From Myxococcota bacterium (GTDB lineage: Bacteria > Myxococcota_A > UBA9160 > UBA6930), in contig JANQFK010000002.1 of NCBI GenBank assembly GCA_028277885.1, positions 1 to 59,160 of the forward strand: a stretch of DNA of 59,160 nucleotides, in the 5' to 3' direction. The position numbers were made by a program, and so were the translations under genes. Shown here piece after piece: positions 9,175 through 17,612 of this stretch; within the stretch, counting starts at the first letter, position 1, and the number at the start of each line of letters is the position of its first letter. Below the pieces are notes generated by a model that made no database searches, was not told the DNA's origin, and saw nothing but the letters and a program-made list of their open reading frames with translations.

Positions 9175-10634
9175 CGCTTCACCCGGGCGAAGCGCAGCGC
9201 GAGGCCGGCGGGGTAGTGCGGGCTCGTCTGCACGCCGCCGAGCGCCACCTCCACCACGAGCCGCGGCTCGACGAAGACCACGTGGCCCTCACGGCGGGTC
9301 TCGAGGGCGAGCAGACGCTCGGTCTGCCACCCCAGCAGCTCGTCGGTGAGCCCCTTGAACGTCTTTCCCAGCATCACGAAGGCGCCGCTCCCCTCGTCCC
9401 GCGCCCCGAGGTGCAGGTTGCTGAGCCAGCCCTCGCGCCGCCCGCTCCCCCACTCGGCGGCGAGCACCACCAGGTCGAGGGTGTGGCTGGGCTTGAGCTT
9501 CAGCCAGGCGCGGCCGCGCCCGCCGGCCGCGTAGGGGGCGTCGAGGGCCTTGGCCATCAGGCCCTCGTGGCCGCGGCCGAGCGCGTCCCGGTAGAAGTCC
9601 CCGGCGGCCGCCGCGTCGGCGGTCACGAGCCGCGGGACGCGCAGCGCCTCGTCGGCCGCGCCCGCGAGCGCGGCCTGGCGCTCGTGCTCGGGCCGCGGGG
9701 TGAGGTCGTCGCCGTCGACACGCAGGCAGTCGAAGAGGAAGACCGAGAGCGGCAGCTCCTCGCGCAGGCGCGCCACGTCGAGCCGCCGGCCGAAGCGGCG
9801 CATCGTGGTCTGGAAGGGATGGGGATCGCCGCCGCGGGCCAGCGCGATCACCTCGCCGTCGGCGATCAGCTCCCGGGCCCGCAGCGCCCGCGCGGCCCCC
9901 ACGGTCTCGGGCACCGCGTCGGTCACCTCGTTGAGCCGTCGCGTGTAGACGCGCACCTCGTCGTCGCGCTTGTGGATCTGCACCCGGGCGCCGTCGAGCT
10001 TCCACTCGAAGGCGGACGCGGCGCCGTCGGCGAGGGCGTCGGAGGGGTCCTCGGCGGGCTGCGCCAGCATCGGGAGGACGGGGCGGAACAGCTCGATGCG
10101 GAAGCGCTCGAGGGCGGGGGCGCCGGCCTCGAGGGCCGCCTCGGCCACCTCGCCGAGATCGCCCCGGACCATCACGGCGCGGCGCACGGCCTCGAGGGGA
10201 ACCTCGGCGGCCCGGGCCACGGCCTCCACCACCAGCCCCTCGGAGGCGCCCTGGCGCACCTCGCCCAGGGCGAGGCCGCAGAGCAGCTCGCGCTCCTCGG
10301 CGGTGGCGCGCGCCAGCAGGCCCTCGAACGCCTCGCGCCGCAGCCGCCCGGCGCCGGGGCCGGAGAGGCCCGCCAGCTCGCCGAAGACCCGGTCCACCTC
10401 GGCCGCCGCGAGGCTCGGCGTCGTCGCGGCCGGCGCCGTGCGGGCGTCGCGCACCGCCGCCCAGCCGAGGCCCACCTTGCCCTGGGGCAGCCGCCCCGCC
10501 AGCCAGGCGACGCCGGCGCGGCGCTCCTCGGGCCCGAGCGCGCGCAGGCAGGTCGCGAGGAGCGCCACCTTCTCCTTGCGGGCGCGGGTCCGGCGCAGCG
10601 CCCGGTGGGTCTCGACCAGCTCGCGGAACCGCAC
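9099..10634 (-). CDS. ATP-dependent DNA ligase
   Basis: Seals nicked duplex DNA through a ligase-AMP intermediate. The 511-residue protein has an alpha-helical N-terminal DNA-binding region (about 1-180), then the adenylation domain with motif I KLDGARVQIH (nucleotidyl Lys212) and a motif matching motif Ia (YTRRLNEVT). A C-terminal OB-fold region carries EVALGGVQTSPHY and the late RFARVKRYRPDKD motif. The size and domain order fit the bacterial LigB-like ATP ligases, not the NAD-dependent LigA, so this is probably an accessory repair ligase. No Ku or polymerase domain is adjacent. The GTG start at 10634 lies 6 bases after a TAGGCT box on the minus strand, so the mRNA may be leaderless. Its last 76 bases overlap the convergent PPTase gene. 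Confidence 0.92.
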   Translation of the reverse strand: MRFRELVETHRALRRTRARKEKVALLATCLRALGPEERRAGVAWLAGRLPQGKVGLGWAAVRDARTAPAATTPSLAAAEVDRVFGELAGLSGPGAGRLRREAFEGLLARATAEERELLCGLALGEVRQGASEGLVVEAVARAAEVPLEAVRRAVMVRGDLGEVAEAALEAGAPALERFRIELFRPVLPMLAQPAEDPSDALADGAASAFEWKLDGARVQIHKRDDEVRVYTRRLNEVTDAVPETVGAARALRARELIADGEVIALARGGDPHPFQTTMRRFGRRLDVARLREELPLSVFLFDCLRVDGDDLTPRPEHERQAALAGAADEALRVPRLVTADAAAAGDFYRDALGRGHEGLMAKALDAPYAAGGRGRAWLKLKPSHTLDLVVLAAEWGSGRREGWLSNLHLGARDEGSGAFVMLGKTFKGLTDELLGWQTERLLALETRREGHVVFVEPRLVVEVALGGVQTSPHYPAGLALRFARVKRYRPDKDPGAADTLAAVRALHDAAA

Positions 10635-10640
10635 GGCCCG

Positions 10641-10646
10641 AGCCTA
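10641..10646 (-). promoter_or_regulatory. -10 box TAGGCT for the DNA ligase gene (leaderless)
   Basis: TAGGCT on the minus strand, six bases before GTG 10634. With the usual spacing, transcription would begin at the start codon itself. The same TAGGCT-N6-start arrangement precedes the amidohydrolase gene at 29900. Confidence 0.5.
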
Positions 10647-10660
10647 GCGGGCACGATTGC

Positions 10661-10669
10661 TGGTAGTGT
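10661..10669 (+). promoter_or_regulatory. Extended -10 (TGGTAGTGT) upstream of the MBL-fold gene
   Basis: TGG followed by TAGTGT predicts a transcript start near 10676, 37 bases before the TTG start at 10713. No clear -35 is visible. Confidence 0.35.
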
Positions 10670-10712
10670 CTCGGCTCCCGCGCCGGAGCGCCGGGAGATC
10701 GGAGGGGAGCCG

Positions 10713-11773
10713 TTGGGACGTCTGCTCGGCTGGGGGCTCGGAATCGTCGCGGTCCTCGCCACCGCCGTCTTCGTCGGGATGCGGGTCCCGGCGGTCCAGG
10801 ACGCCGTGGCCCGGCACGCCATCGACCGCCTGCTCCTCCAGCGCCCGGAACACCTCTTCGACGACGCCGCGCTGCGCGTGCTGCTCTGCGGCACCTCGTC
10901 TCCCATGCCCCACCCCACGCGTGCCCGCCCCTGCGTGGCGGTCTTCGCCGGCGGGCGCTTCTACGTGGTGGACGTGGGCACCGGCTCCTGGAACCGGCTC
11001 GCGGGCTGGCGCGTCGACGGGGCGCGCATCGGCGCGGTGCTGCTCACCCACTTCCACTCGGACCACATCGGCGAGCTCGGCGAGTACGACCTCCAGACCT
11101 GGACGGCCGGGCGCCCGGGGCCGTTGCGGGTGTTCGGACCGCCCGGGGTGTCCCGGGTGGTGGCGGGCTTCGAGGAGGCCTACGCGCTCGATACCGGCTA
11201 CCGCATCGCGCACCACGGCGCCGAGCTGATGGATCCCGCCAAGGGTCGCATGGAGGCCCGCAGCGTGCCCGCCGCGGGCGTGGTGCTCGAGGAGAACGGC
11301 CTCACCGTCACGGCCTTCGCGGTGGAGCACGATCCGGTGAAGCCCGCCTACGGCTACCGCTTCGACTACCGGGGCCGCTCGGTGGTGGTGAGCGGCGACA
11401 CCGCGAAGTCCGAGCGGGTGGTGGAGGCCGCGCGCGGCGCCGACGTGCTCCTCCACGAGGCCCAGGCGAACCGCATCGTGGCGCAGATCGGCGAGGCCGC
11501 GGCGCGGGGGGGCCTCCCGCGCATCGCCAAGATCATGGGCGACATCCCCGACTACCACACCTCGCCGGTGGAGGCGGCCGAGGTCGCCAACGCGGCCGGC
11601 GTGGAGCTGCTCGTCATGTACCACCTGACGCCGCCTCCGCCCAACCCGCTGGTGGAGGCATCTTCGCGCGCGGGGTCTCCGACGTGCGCAGCGACGGCTG
11701 GCTGGTCGCCGACGACGGGCTGCTGGTGGAGCTGCCCGGGGACAGCGACGCCGTGGAGGTGGGCAGCCTCTAG
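10713..11773 (+). pseudogene. MBL-fold metallo-hydrolase, membrane-anchored, with a -1 frameshift near 11660
   Basis: A metallo-beta-lactamase-fold hydrolase. TTG 10713 follows a strong Shine-Dalgarno (GGAGGGG, 10701-10707). Residues 1-22 form a membrane anchor. The catalytic domain shows THFHSDH (about 112-118), a VVSGDTAKS metal-ligand region and a late YHLTPP. The fold resembles tRNase Z/arylsulfatase-like MBL proteins; the substrate is unknown. The frame breaks: after NPLVE (to 11657) the original frame turns to low-complexity Arg/Pro/Gly sequence, whereas the +2 frame from 11660 (IFARGVSDVRSDGWLVAD...) continues the family's usual C-terminus to a TAG at 11771. One missing base around 11658-11661 explains this. 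It may be a sequencing error or a real mutation; the catalytic core is intact either way. Confidence 0.72.
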
Positions 11774-12405
11774 GCGGCGCGGCTCCGGCCCGCGAGGGCG
11801 AGCTGCCCCAGGGCGGCGAGGAGCGCGAGCACCAGGGCCACCCACACCCGCGGGCCGAGCAGCACGAGGCCCGGCGCCACCGGGAAGGCCAGGGTGTGGG
11901 AGAGCGCGGCGATCTTGAACGCGTGGGCGTCGTCGAAGCCCGGGTGGGTGGCCAGCTCGATCATGTCCCGGCGACTGCGGTAGCGGATCACGCCGCTGAA
12001 GCTCCAGCCCGGGTCGGGCTCGACGCCCCAGTGCTCGACGTAGCGGCCCGCCGCGTCGCCGACGAACGCGGGATGGCCCGCACGGCGGAGGAGCCCGGGC
12101 ACGAAGTGGCGGGTGTAGGGCTCGAGCACCGCGCGGGCCGGCTCGAGGTCGTCGGAGCCCGGCACCGCGACCTCGCCCTCGTGGAATCGGATCAGGTTGA
12201 GCATGAAGAACTCGCCGCCGTCGTCGGACTCGAGGAAGTTCCGCACGACGGCGAGCCGCTCCGGCTCTGCCTCGGGGCGCGCCTCGAAGCGGGCCATGTA
12301 GGTCTCGACCTCCTCCGGCAAGAGCGGTCCGCGGAAGCCGTCGTACCAGAGCCAGAAGAGTCCGTAGAGGGCCACCGCTCCCAGCCAGAGCGTGCGCGGC
12401 CGCAC
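11770..12405 (-). CDS. DUF1330-like (dimeric alpha-beta barrel) protein with terminal membrane segments
   Basis: 211 residues. A hydrophobic segment (about 5-22) and a second near the C-terminus (about 178-203) flank a soluble middle. The middle has MLNLIRFHEGE, YTRHFVPGLLRRAGHPAF and VIRYRSRRDMIEL, a pattern typical of DUF1330/ferredoxin-like alpha-beta-barrel proteins. No catalytic role is known for the family. The gene lies 1 base downstream of the DUF2855 gene, so it is probably the last gene of the GST-DUF2855 operon. Its stop shares a CTAG with the convergent MBL gene. Family placement is moderate; the two membrane segments are unusual for DUF1330. Confidence 0.6.
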   Translation of the reverse strand: MRPRTLWLGAVALYGLFWLWYDGFRGPLLPEEVETYMARFEARPEAEPERLAVVRNFLESDDGGEFFMLNLIRFHEGEVAVPGSDDLEPARAVLEPYTRHFVPGLLRRAGHPAFVGDAAGRYVEHWGVEPDPGWSFSGVIRYRSRRDMIELATHPGFDDAHAFKIAALSHTLAFPVAPGLVLLGPRVWVALVLALLAALGQLALAGRSRAA

Positions 12406-12406
12406 C

Positions 12407-13492
12407 TCAGGACTCCCAGAGTGACAGCACGTGTCCTTCGTTCGGCCGGGTGCGGCCCGCGAGGGTGTCCTGGTAGACGCGCTCGACCTCCTTCGGCCCC
12501 GCGCTGCGCACCACCTCGAGCCACCCGTCGCTGAAGGCCAGGAACTGCTTCAGCGCATCGCCCACCCGCTGCTGGAAGCCCTCCGCTCCCCACTCGGCCG
12601 CGCGCTTCTGGGCCTGGGTGGGCGCGAAGAAGAGCTCCGGCGCCGGGCCGGGGAGGTCGGGATCGCGCTGCGCGTGGTCCCAGTGGGTCGCGCCCACCGA
12701 GCAGCTGTGCCCGAGCCGGTCGCCGAAGTGGCGGTGCACCGTGCTCACCACCTCGCCGTTGCCCGCCATGTCGACGAGCACGCTCGGGACCCCGGCCGGC
12801 AGGGTGGGGATCGCGTCGTAGGGGATCACCTCGTCCCAGCAGCCCAGGCTCTCCACGAAGTCCTGGTTCCGCGCCGAGGTGAGGCCGATCGCCGCCGCGC
12901 CCTCGCGCCGGGAGAGGCGATGGGCGAGGGCGATGGAGGTCTTGCTGGAGGCGCTGGTCACCAGCACCTGCTCGGCTCCGAAGAGCCCGCTCTCCTCCAG
13001 GAAGTCGTCGATCAGGAAGGAGGTCATGAACAGGCCCCGCAGCAGCAGCAGGGCGTCCTCGTGGGTGGGGTCGTGGAGCGGATCGCGGTCGACGCGGGTG
13101 TAGCGCCGGTAGACCGGCGCCGTGGCGCTGCGGTGGGGCGCGGCGTCGGAGAAGCCGTCATCGGCGACGGAGTCGGCCTGCACCACGAGGTGGGTCGACA
13201 TCGGGAAGAAGCCGAAGCAGCGCTCGCCCTCCGCCACCCCCTCGTGGCGCGAGCGCAGCACCTCGCCGAACCCCATGGCGGGGATGCGACCCCAGCCGGG
13301 CTCGGCGAGGAAGAAGCTCCAGTAGCCCATGGCGTCGCCGGCGAGCGCGTAGGTGACGTTGTTCGCCGTCAGCGCGAAGCGCTCCACCCGCAGCAGCACC
13401 TCGCCGGGCCGGAGCTCGGCAAGCGGCTCGGACCGCGTCCGGCAGCGGCTCCAGTCGTCGCGGCCCACCAGGAAGTCCGTGCACTCGGTCAT
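12407..13492 (-). CDS. DUF2855 family protein (MDR/quinone-oxidoreductase-like)
   Basis: 361 residues. The N-terminus resembles a GroES-like medium-chain dehydrogenase domain (RPGEVLLRVERFALTANN, then GFGEVLRSRH), and a Rossmann half follows (EQVLVTSASSKTSIALAH, then VLVDMAGNGEV). This matches DUF2855, an uncharacterised MDR relative; no zinc-ligand pattern is obvious, so an NADPH-dependent enoyl or quinone reductase role is possible but unproven. The ATG at 13492 overlaps the upstream GST stop by 4 bases, implying translational coupling and a shared pathway with that GST. Confidence 0.8.
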   Translation of the reverse strand: MTECTDFLVGRDDWSRCRTRSEPLAELRPGEVLLRVERFALTANNVTYALAGDAMGYWSFFLAEPGWGRIPAMGFGEVLRSRHEGVAEGERCFGFFPMSTHLVVQADSVADDGFSDAAPHRSATAPVYRRYTRVDRDPLHDPTHEDALLLLRGLFMTSFLIDDFLEESGLFGAEQVLVTSASSKTSIALAHRLSRREGAAAIGLTSARNQDFVESLGCWDEVIPYDAIPTLPAGVPSVLVDMAGNGEVVSTVHRHFGDRLGHSCSVGATHWDHAQRDPDLPGPAPELFFAPTQAQKRAAEWGAEGFQQRVGDALKQFLAFSDGWLEVVRSAGPKEVERVYQDTLAGRTRPNEGHVLSLWES

Positions 13493-14592
13493 GTCGTGCT
13501 CCTTTCCTCCGAAGCTCGGAAGATCAGCTCGAAGCCCCACTTCTCGACGCGATGGCGCGGGCGGTGGGCCAGCAGCGCCTCCCAGCCCGTTCCCGAGAGG
13601 GCGGAGTCCACCCGGGCACGCTCGCCTTCCTCCAGGCCCTGGTAGGCGTCCAGGGTGCGCTGGAGCATCCACAGCGTGTACACCTGGGCGATGCGCTCGA
13701 GCGGCGTGCCGCGCAAGGAGGCCTCGCAGCCGCCGACGATGCGCGGCGGCGCCTCGAGCCGGTCGGGGTTGTCGTCGGCCCAGCGCTCCACCGCGCGCAC
13801 GGTCTCGAGGACGAGGGGCGCGGCGTCGCGTCCCATGACGCAGAGGACGTCGAGGAGCCCCGGCGCCAGCGCGTCGTCCGCCAGCCACTCCCCCTGCTCC
13901 TCGGGGTCGGGCGCGCTGCAGCGCTCGATCCAGCCCACCACGGGCACGGCGCTCTCGAGGAGCAGGCGGCGCGAGCCCAGGTCGTTGAAGAAGTGCCCGT
14001 AGCACGGGCCCATCAGGGCGCAGTCCGCGAAGGACATGCGCGCGCCCAGCAGGAAGGGCTGGGCCTCGAAGAGGGACGAGAGCGCGGCGAGGAGGTCCCC
14101 CAGGTGCGCCTCGATGGCCGGCCCGGTCTCCTCGGTGGCGCCGATGGCGACGCGCGCGCCCGCCATGCGGTCCGCCGCCTTCCGGCCCAGCTCGGCATCG
14201 CCCAGCATGGCGGCGAAGCGCGCCCGGGTGGTGGCCTCGGAGAGCTCGACGCCCCAGCGCGTGTGCATCGCCGGGAGCGTCCCGAACTCGTCGGCGTAGA
14301 GCTCCACGAGGTGGGCGGCGATGCGCTGGACCGGCGTCGCCGGGAGCAGCGGCGGCTCCGGGTGACGCCTCTCCAGGGCGTCGAGGATCTCGCTGCTGTC
14401 CTGCCAGGTCTCGTCCTCGGGCGTCACCAGGATCGGGATGAAGCCCAGCCCGGTGCGGCGGCGGATCTCGCCCGGGCGCGCGGGTAGCTCCCGGTACCAC
14501 ACGCCCTTGTAGCGGAGCGCCGGCCGGACCTTCGCGGAGAAGTACGAGGCGTCGAAGGCGAAGAAGCGGTACGGCGCGGGGGTGGGGTTCAC
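13489..14592 (-). CDS. Glutathione S-transferase family protein (GST 1)
   Basis: 367 residues, longer than a classical GST (about 200-230). A thioredoxin-like N-terminal domain begins FAFDASYFSAKVRPALRYKG, with the cis-Pro loop near GFIPILVTP. An all-helical C-terminal domain contains FLLGARMSFADCALMGP, the usual GST N-capping region. A C-terminal extension of about 130 residues is shared in style with the divergent GST at 14667. It is the first gene of a minus-strand operon with DUF2855 and a DUF1330-like gene. A GTG start at 14592 lies downstream of a TATAGA -10. Substrate unknown; glutathione conjugation, reduction or isomerisation are all possible. Confidence 0.82.
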   Translation of the reverse strand: MNPTPAPYRFFAFDASYFSAKVRPALRYKGVWYRELPARPGEIRRRTGLGFIPILVTPEDETWQDSSEILDALERRHPEPPLLPATPVQRIAAHLVELYADEFGTLPAMHTRWGVELSEATTRARFAAMLGDAELGRKAADRMAGARVAIGATEETGPAIEAHLGDLLAALSSLFEAQPFLLGARMSFADCALMGPCYGHFFNDLGSRRLLLESAVPVVGWIERCSAPDPEEQGEWLADDALAPGLLDVLCVMGRDAAPLVLETVRAVERWADDNPDRLEAPPRIVGGCEASLRGTPLERIAQVYTLWMLQRTLDAYQGLEEGERARVDSALSGTGWEALLAHRPRHRVEKWGFELIFRASEERSTT

Positions 14593-14614
14593 GGGGGCTC
14601 CGGCTGCGCTCCGA

Positions 14615-14641
14615 TCTATAGCACCCGCCCCGTGCTAGCGT
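14615..14641. promoter_or_regulatory. Divergent -10 elements between two GST genes
   Basis: On the minus strand TATAGA (complement of 14615-14620), preceded by TGC, serves the gene starting at 14592. On the plus strand the extended -10 TGC-TAGCGT (14633-14641) serves the gene starting at 14667. The two boxes form an apparent dyad, TAGCAC/GTGCTA with a 7-base spacer, which could also be an operator. Confidence 0.45.
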
Positions 14642-14666
14642 GCCCGGACCCCGCACGGAGGCCAGC

Positions 14667-15677
14667 ATGAGCGAGCCGCTCCGCATCGTCGGTGCCCACG
14701 GCTCCCCCTACAGCCGCAAGCTGCGCGCCGTCCTGCGCTACCGGCGCATCCCCCACGTCTGGATCCAGCAGGGCTCGCCGGAGAGCCGGGGGCTCGCCCG
14801 GCCCAAGGTGGCGCTCATCCCCCAGCTCTTCTTCCCGGGCGAGGACGAGGCCCGCATCGACTCCACTCCGCTGATCCGCGAGCTCGAGGCGCGCCACGCC
14901 GGACGCGCCGTGGTCCCGGGCGATCCCGTGGTGGCGTTCCTCGACGCGCTGCTCGAGGACTACGCCGACGAGTGGCTCACCAAGGCGATGTTCCACTACC
15001 GCTGGGCCTTCCCGCCGGACATCGCCAGGGCCGCCGCCATCCTGCCGCGCTGGTTCCGCACCGACCAGCCCGAGAGCGGCGCCGTGGCGGCGGGTGAGCA
15101 GTTCGCCAAGCGCCAGGTCGACCGCCTCGGCGTGGTGGGGTCCAACGAGACCACGGCGCCGGTGATCGAGGAGAGCTTCCGCCGGCTGCTCGGGGCCCTC
15201 GACGCGCACCTCACGACGTCGCGCTTCGTGATGGGCGGCCGGCCCGGGGCCTCGGACTTCGGGCTCTTCGGCCAGCTCACGCAGCTCGTCGGGTTCGACC
15301 CCACCCCCGCCGCCCTCGCCCTCGAGACGGCGCCGCGGGTCGTGGCCTGGACCGACGTCGTCGACGACCTCTCGGGGGTCGAGCCGCGGGACGACGACTG
15401 GCTGCGCCGGGACGCGATCCCCGAGAGCCTGGGCGCGCTCCTCGCCGAGGTCGGACGCGTCTACGCGCCCTTCCTGCTCGCCAACGCCGACGCACTGGCG
15501 CGGGGGGCGGAGCGGGTCGAGTGCACGATTGCCGGGCGCCCCTGGGTGCAGCGGCCCTTCCCCTACCAGGGCAAGTGCCTGGCGGCGCTGCGTGAGGCGC
15601 GCGAGTCCCTCGCCCCGGCGGACCGCGTCGCCGTCGACGCGCAGCTGGCCGGGACGGGCTGCGAGGCGCTCTTCTAG
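14667..15677 (+). CDS. Glutathione S-transferase family protein (GST 2)
   Basis: 336 residues; ATG 14667 follows a Shine-Dalgarno (GGAGG, 14657-14661). The thioredoxin-like domain starts IVGAHGSPYSRKLRAVLRYR, with the Ser/Tyr region that usually contacts glutathione, and VALIPQLFFP supplies the cis-Pro loop. The helical domain includes FVMGGRPGASDFGLFGQL. The C-terminal end (VDAQLAGTGCEALF) is very close to that of GST 1 (VDSALSGTGWEALL), so the two divergent genes look like paralogues. They are probably co-regulated from the shared 75-bp intergenic region. Substrate unknown. Confidence 0.82.
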   Translation: MSEPLRIVGAHGSPYSRKLRAVLRYRRIPHVWIQQGSPESRGLARPKVALIPQLFFPGEDEARIDSTPLIRELEARHAGRAVVPGDPVVAFLDALLEDYADEWLTKAMFHYRWAFPPDIARAAAILPRWFRTDQPESGAVAAGEQFAKRQVDRLGVVGSNETTAPVIEESFRRLLGALDAHLTTSRFVMGGRPGASDFGLFGQLTQLVGFDPTPAALALETAPRVVAWTDVVDDLSGVEPRDDDWLRRDAIPESLGALLAEVGRVYAPFLLANADALARGAERVECTIAGRPWVQRPFPYQGKCLAALREARESLAPADRVAVDAQLAGTGCEALF

Positions 15678-15693
15678 CGCCCGGCGCCGGCCC

Positions 15694-16572
15694 TCACCCG
15701 ATCCGCACCGTGGCCTCGGGCTCCTCGATCACGGAGTTCTCGATCTCGCCGAGGCCGTCGATGGCGATGCGCACGACGTCGCCCGCCACCAGCAGCTTGG
15801 GCGGCTTCATCGCGATGCCGACGCCGCCCGGGGTTCCGGTCACGACGACGTCGCCGGGCTCGAGGGTGAAGGCCGTGGTGAGGTGCTCCACCAGCGCGAA
15901 GCAGTCGAAGATCAGGTTCTTGGTGTTGGAGCTCTGGCGGGGCTCCCCGTTCACCCAGGTGCGCAGGTCCAGCGCGTGGGGATCGCCCAGCTCGTCCGGC
16001 GTCACGATGGCCGGGCCCAGCGGGCAGTGGGTGTCGAAGGACTTCCCCATGGTCCAGGTCGGCACCCGCAGCTGCCAGTCCCGCACCGAGACGTCGTTGC
16101 AGACCGTGTAGCCCGCGATCACCTCGCTGGCGCGGTCGGCGGGCACGTGGCGGCAGCGCTTCCCGACCACGAAGGCGAGCTCGCCCTCGTAGTCGAGGAC
16201 GTGGGAGGCGCGGGGCAGGTGGAACGGGTCGTAGGGCGGGTGCGCCGAGGTGCCCTGCTTGTTGAAGATCATCGGCAGCTTCGGGACCTCCTGGCCGGCC
16301 TCCTCGACGTGGTCCCGGTAGTTGAGACCCACCGCGAGGATCTTCCCGGGCCGCAGCACGGGAGACTCGAGGTGCGCGTCGCCGAGGGGAAGCCGCGAGC
16401 CGCCGGCCGCCAGCGCGTTCCGGGCCGCGTCGAGGGCGGCGTCGCCGGCCTCGAGGAAGGCGCACATCTCCGTGGGCAGGCCGGGCGCCGCCGCGCGCAG
16501 GTCGACGATCTCCTCGCCGTCGAGGAGTCCGACGCGGGTCGCTCCCGCCTGGGTGAAGGTCACGAGTCTCAT
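15694..16572 (-). CDS. Fumarylacetoacetate hydrolase (FAH) family protein
   Basis: 292 residues from ATG 16572, chosen over an upstream in-frame start because it opens the family sequence (MRLVTFTQ) and follows a Shine-Dalgarno (GAAAGGAAGG on the minus strand). FAH-fold signatures are clear: GLNYRDHVEE, YEGELAFVVGKR (metal-binding acids), GYTVCNDVSVRDWQ and TGTPGGVG. Members hydrolyse C-C bonds of acylpyruvates or act as hydratases/decarboxylases in aromatic breakdown. It is divergent from a GST-TetR-GST operon across a tandem operator, so TetR control and a joint catabolic route with the GSTs (compare maleylacetoacetate isomerase plus FAH) are plausible but inferred. Confidence 0.88.
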   Translation of the reverse strand: MRLVTFTQAGATRVGLLDGEEIVDLRAAAPGLPTEMCAFLEAGDAALDAARNALAAGGSRLPLGDAHLESPVLRPGKILAVGLNYRDHVEEAGQEVPKLPMIFNKQGTSAHPPYDPFHLPRASHVLDYEGELAFVVGKRCRHVPADRASEVIAGYTVCNDVSVRDWQLRVPTWTMGKSFDTHCPLGPAIVTPDELGDPHALDLRTWVNGEPRQSSNTKNLIFDCFALVEHLTTAFTLEPGDVVVTGTPGGVGIAMKPPKLLVAGDVVRIAIDGLGEIENSVIEEPEATVRIG

Positions 16573-16643
16573 TCCGGCGCCCTTCCTTTCTGGGTTTCCA
16601 GGAGTCATTTCCCTGGATCGCGGATCGGTGGGGGTCGATTTTC

Positions 16644-16682
16644 CTAGTCAGACGTCTAGCATCGTGCTAGTCACTTGTCTAG
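16644..16682. promoter_or_regulatory. Tandem CTAG-rich operator in the FAH / GST-TetR divergent promoter
   Basis: Two 16-base sites, CTAGTCAGACGTCTAG (16644-16659) and CTAGTCACTTGTCTAG (16667-16682), repeat with a 23-base period. Each is an imperfect dyad of CTAGNC(A) half-sites. Between them lies a perfect inverted repeat, CTAGCA-TCG-TGCTAG (16656-16670). The likely ligand is the TetR encoded at 17609. The same DNA carries the promoters of both divergent transcripts. Confidence 0.6.
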
Positions 16683-16754
16683 AGCATCCCCCGCGCCCAC
16701 CCCGTCCATCCCCCGCCGGCGGTCCGTCGGTGGGGAGAGGAGGCCCGAGCCGCC

Positions 16755-17612
16755 ATGCAGATCCCTCCCGAGCAGATCGCCACCACCGAGGTCCAGGGCT
16801 GGAAGGGCCTGCACCTGCTGCACTTTCAGGGCTCGTCCTGCTCCCAGAAGGTGCGCATCCTGCTGGCCGAGAAGGGGCTCGCCTGGGAGTCCCGTCCCGT
16901 CGACCTGATCCGCCACGAGAACACCCGGCCCTGGTTCCTGGGCATCAACCCCCGCGGCGTGGTGCCGGTGCTCGTCCACGACGGCGTCGTCCACGTCGAG
17001 AGCAACGACATCCTCGAGTACCTCGACGCCCTGCCCTCCGAGGCCGCGCCCTTCTTCCCGCGCGACGACGCCGAGCGCGCGGTGGCGCGCCGCTCCCTCG
17101 ACCTCGAGGACTCGCTCCACATGGACCTGCGCACCATCACCATGGGGTTCCTCGCACCCCAGCGCCTGGCGAAGAAGCCGCCCGCCACCCTCGAGGCCTT
17201 CGAGCGCGGCGGCGCGCCCGACGCCAAGCGCGCCAAGGAGGTGGCGTGGTGGCGGGACTTCGCGGAGAAGGGGATCCCCGACGACCAGGCCCGGAGCGCG
17301 GCCGCCGCCTTCCAGGCCGCCTTCGAGGAGCTCGAGAAGCGCCTCGCCGACCACCCCTGGCTCCTCGGCGACCGCATCTCGGTGCTCGAGATCGCGTGGT
17401 TCATCTCGATCCACCGCCTCGTGCAGGCCGGCTATCCCCTCGAGCGGCACCCGCGCCTGAGTGGCCACTACGCGAAGCTCCGCGCGCGCCCCAGCTTCCT
17501 GCGGGAGGTCGCGCCCCGCGGACTGCCCGGCGCCGTGCTGCGTGCCTACGGGGCCTGGCGCCGGCTGACCGGCACCACCCTCGCCCGGGCCGTGGAGCCG
17601 CCGCGCCCGTGA
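16755..17612 (+). CDS. Glutathione S-transferase family protein (GST 3)
   Basis: 285 residues from ATG 16755, preceded by GGAGAGGAGG-type Shine-Dalgarno sequence. The N-terminal domain has FQGSSCSQKVRILLAEKGL, the SSC motif typical of zeta/plant-like GSTs and beta-etherase relatives, with NPRGVVPVLVHDG and the ESNDIL motif for the gamma-Glu of glutathione. The helical domain contains WLLGDRISVLEIAWF. It is the first gene of an operon with TetR and a membrane-anchored GST, divergent from the FAH-family gene. Zeta-like maleylacetoacetate isomerisation or ether/halide cleavage are possible roles; none is proven. Confidence 0.86.
   Translation: MQIPPEQIATTEVQGWKGLHLLHFQGSSCSQKVRILLAEKGLAWESRPVDLIRHENTRPWFLGINPRGVVPVLVHDGVVHVESNDILEYLDALPSEAAPFFPRDDAERAVARRSLDLEDSLHMDLRTITMGFLAPQRLAKKPPATLEAFERGGAPDAKRAKEVAWWRDFAEKGIPDDQARSAAAAFQAAFEELEKRLADHPWLLGDRISVLEIAWFISIHRLVQAGYPLERHPRLSGHYAKLRARPSFLREVAPRGLPGAVLRAYGAWRRLTGTTLARAVEPPRP

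Noticed and set aside
10713..11660. Treating the MBL gene as intact with an Arg/Pro-rich C-terminal tail to 11918
   Set aside because: The tail is out-of-frame antisense-like sequence overlapping the convergent gene by 149 bases, and the alternative frame restores the family C-terminus.
14615..14641. TAGCAC/GTGCTA dyad as a second copy of the operator at 16656-16670
   Set aside because: The match is limited to TAGCA/TGCTA with a different spacer, and it is explained by two back-to-back extended -10 boxes for the divergent GST genes.
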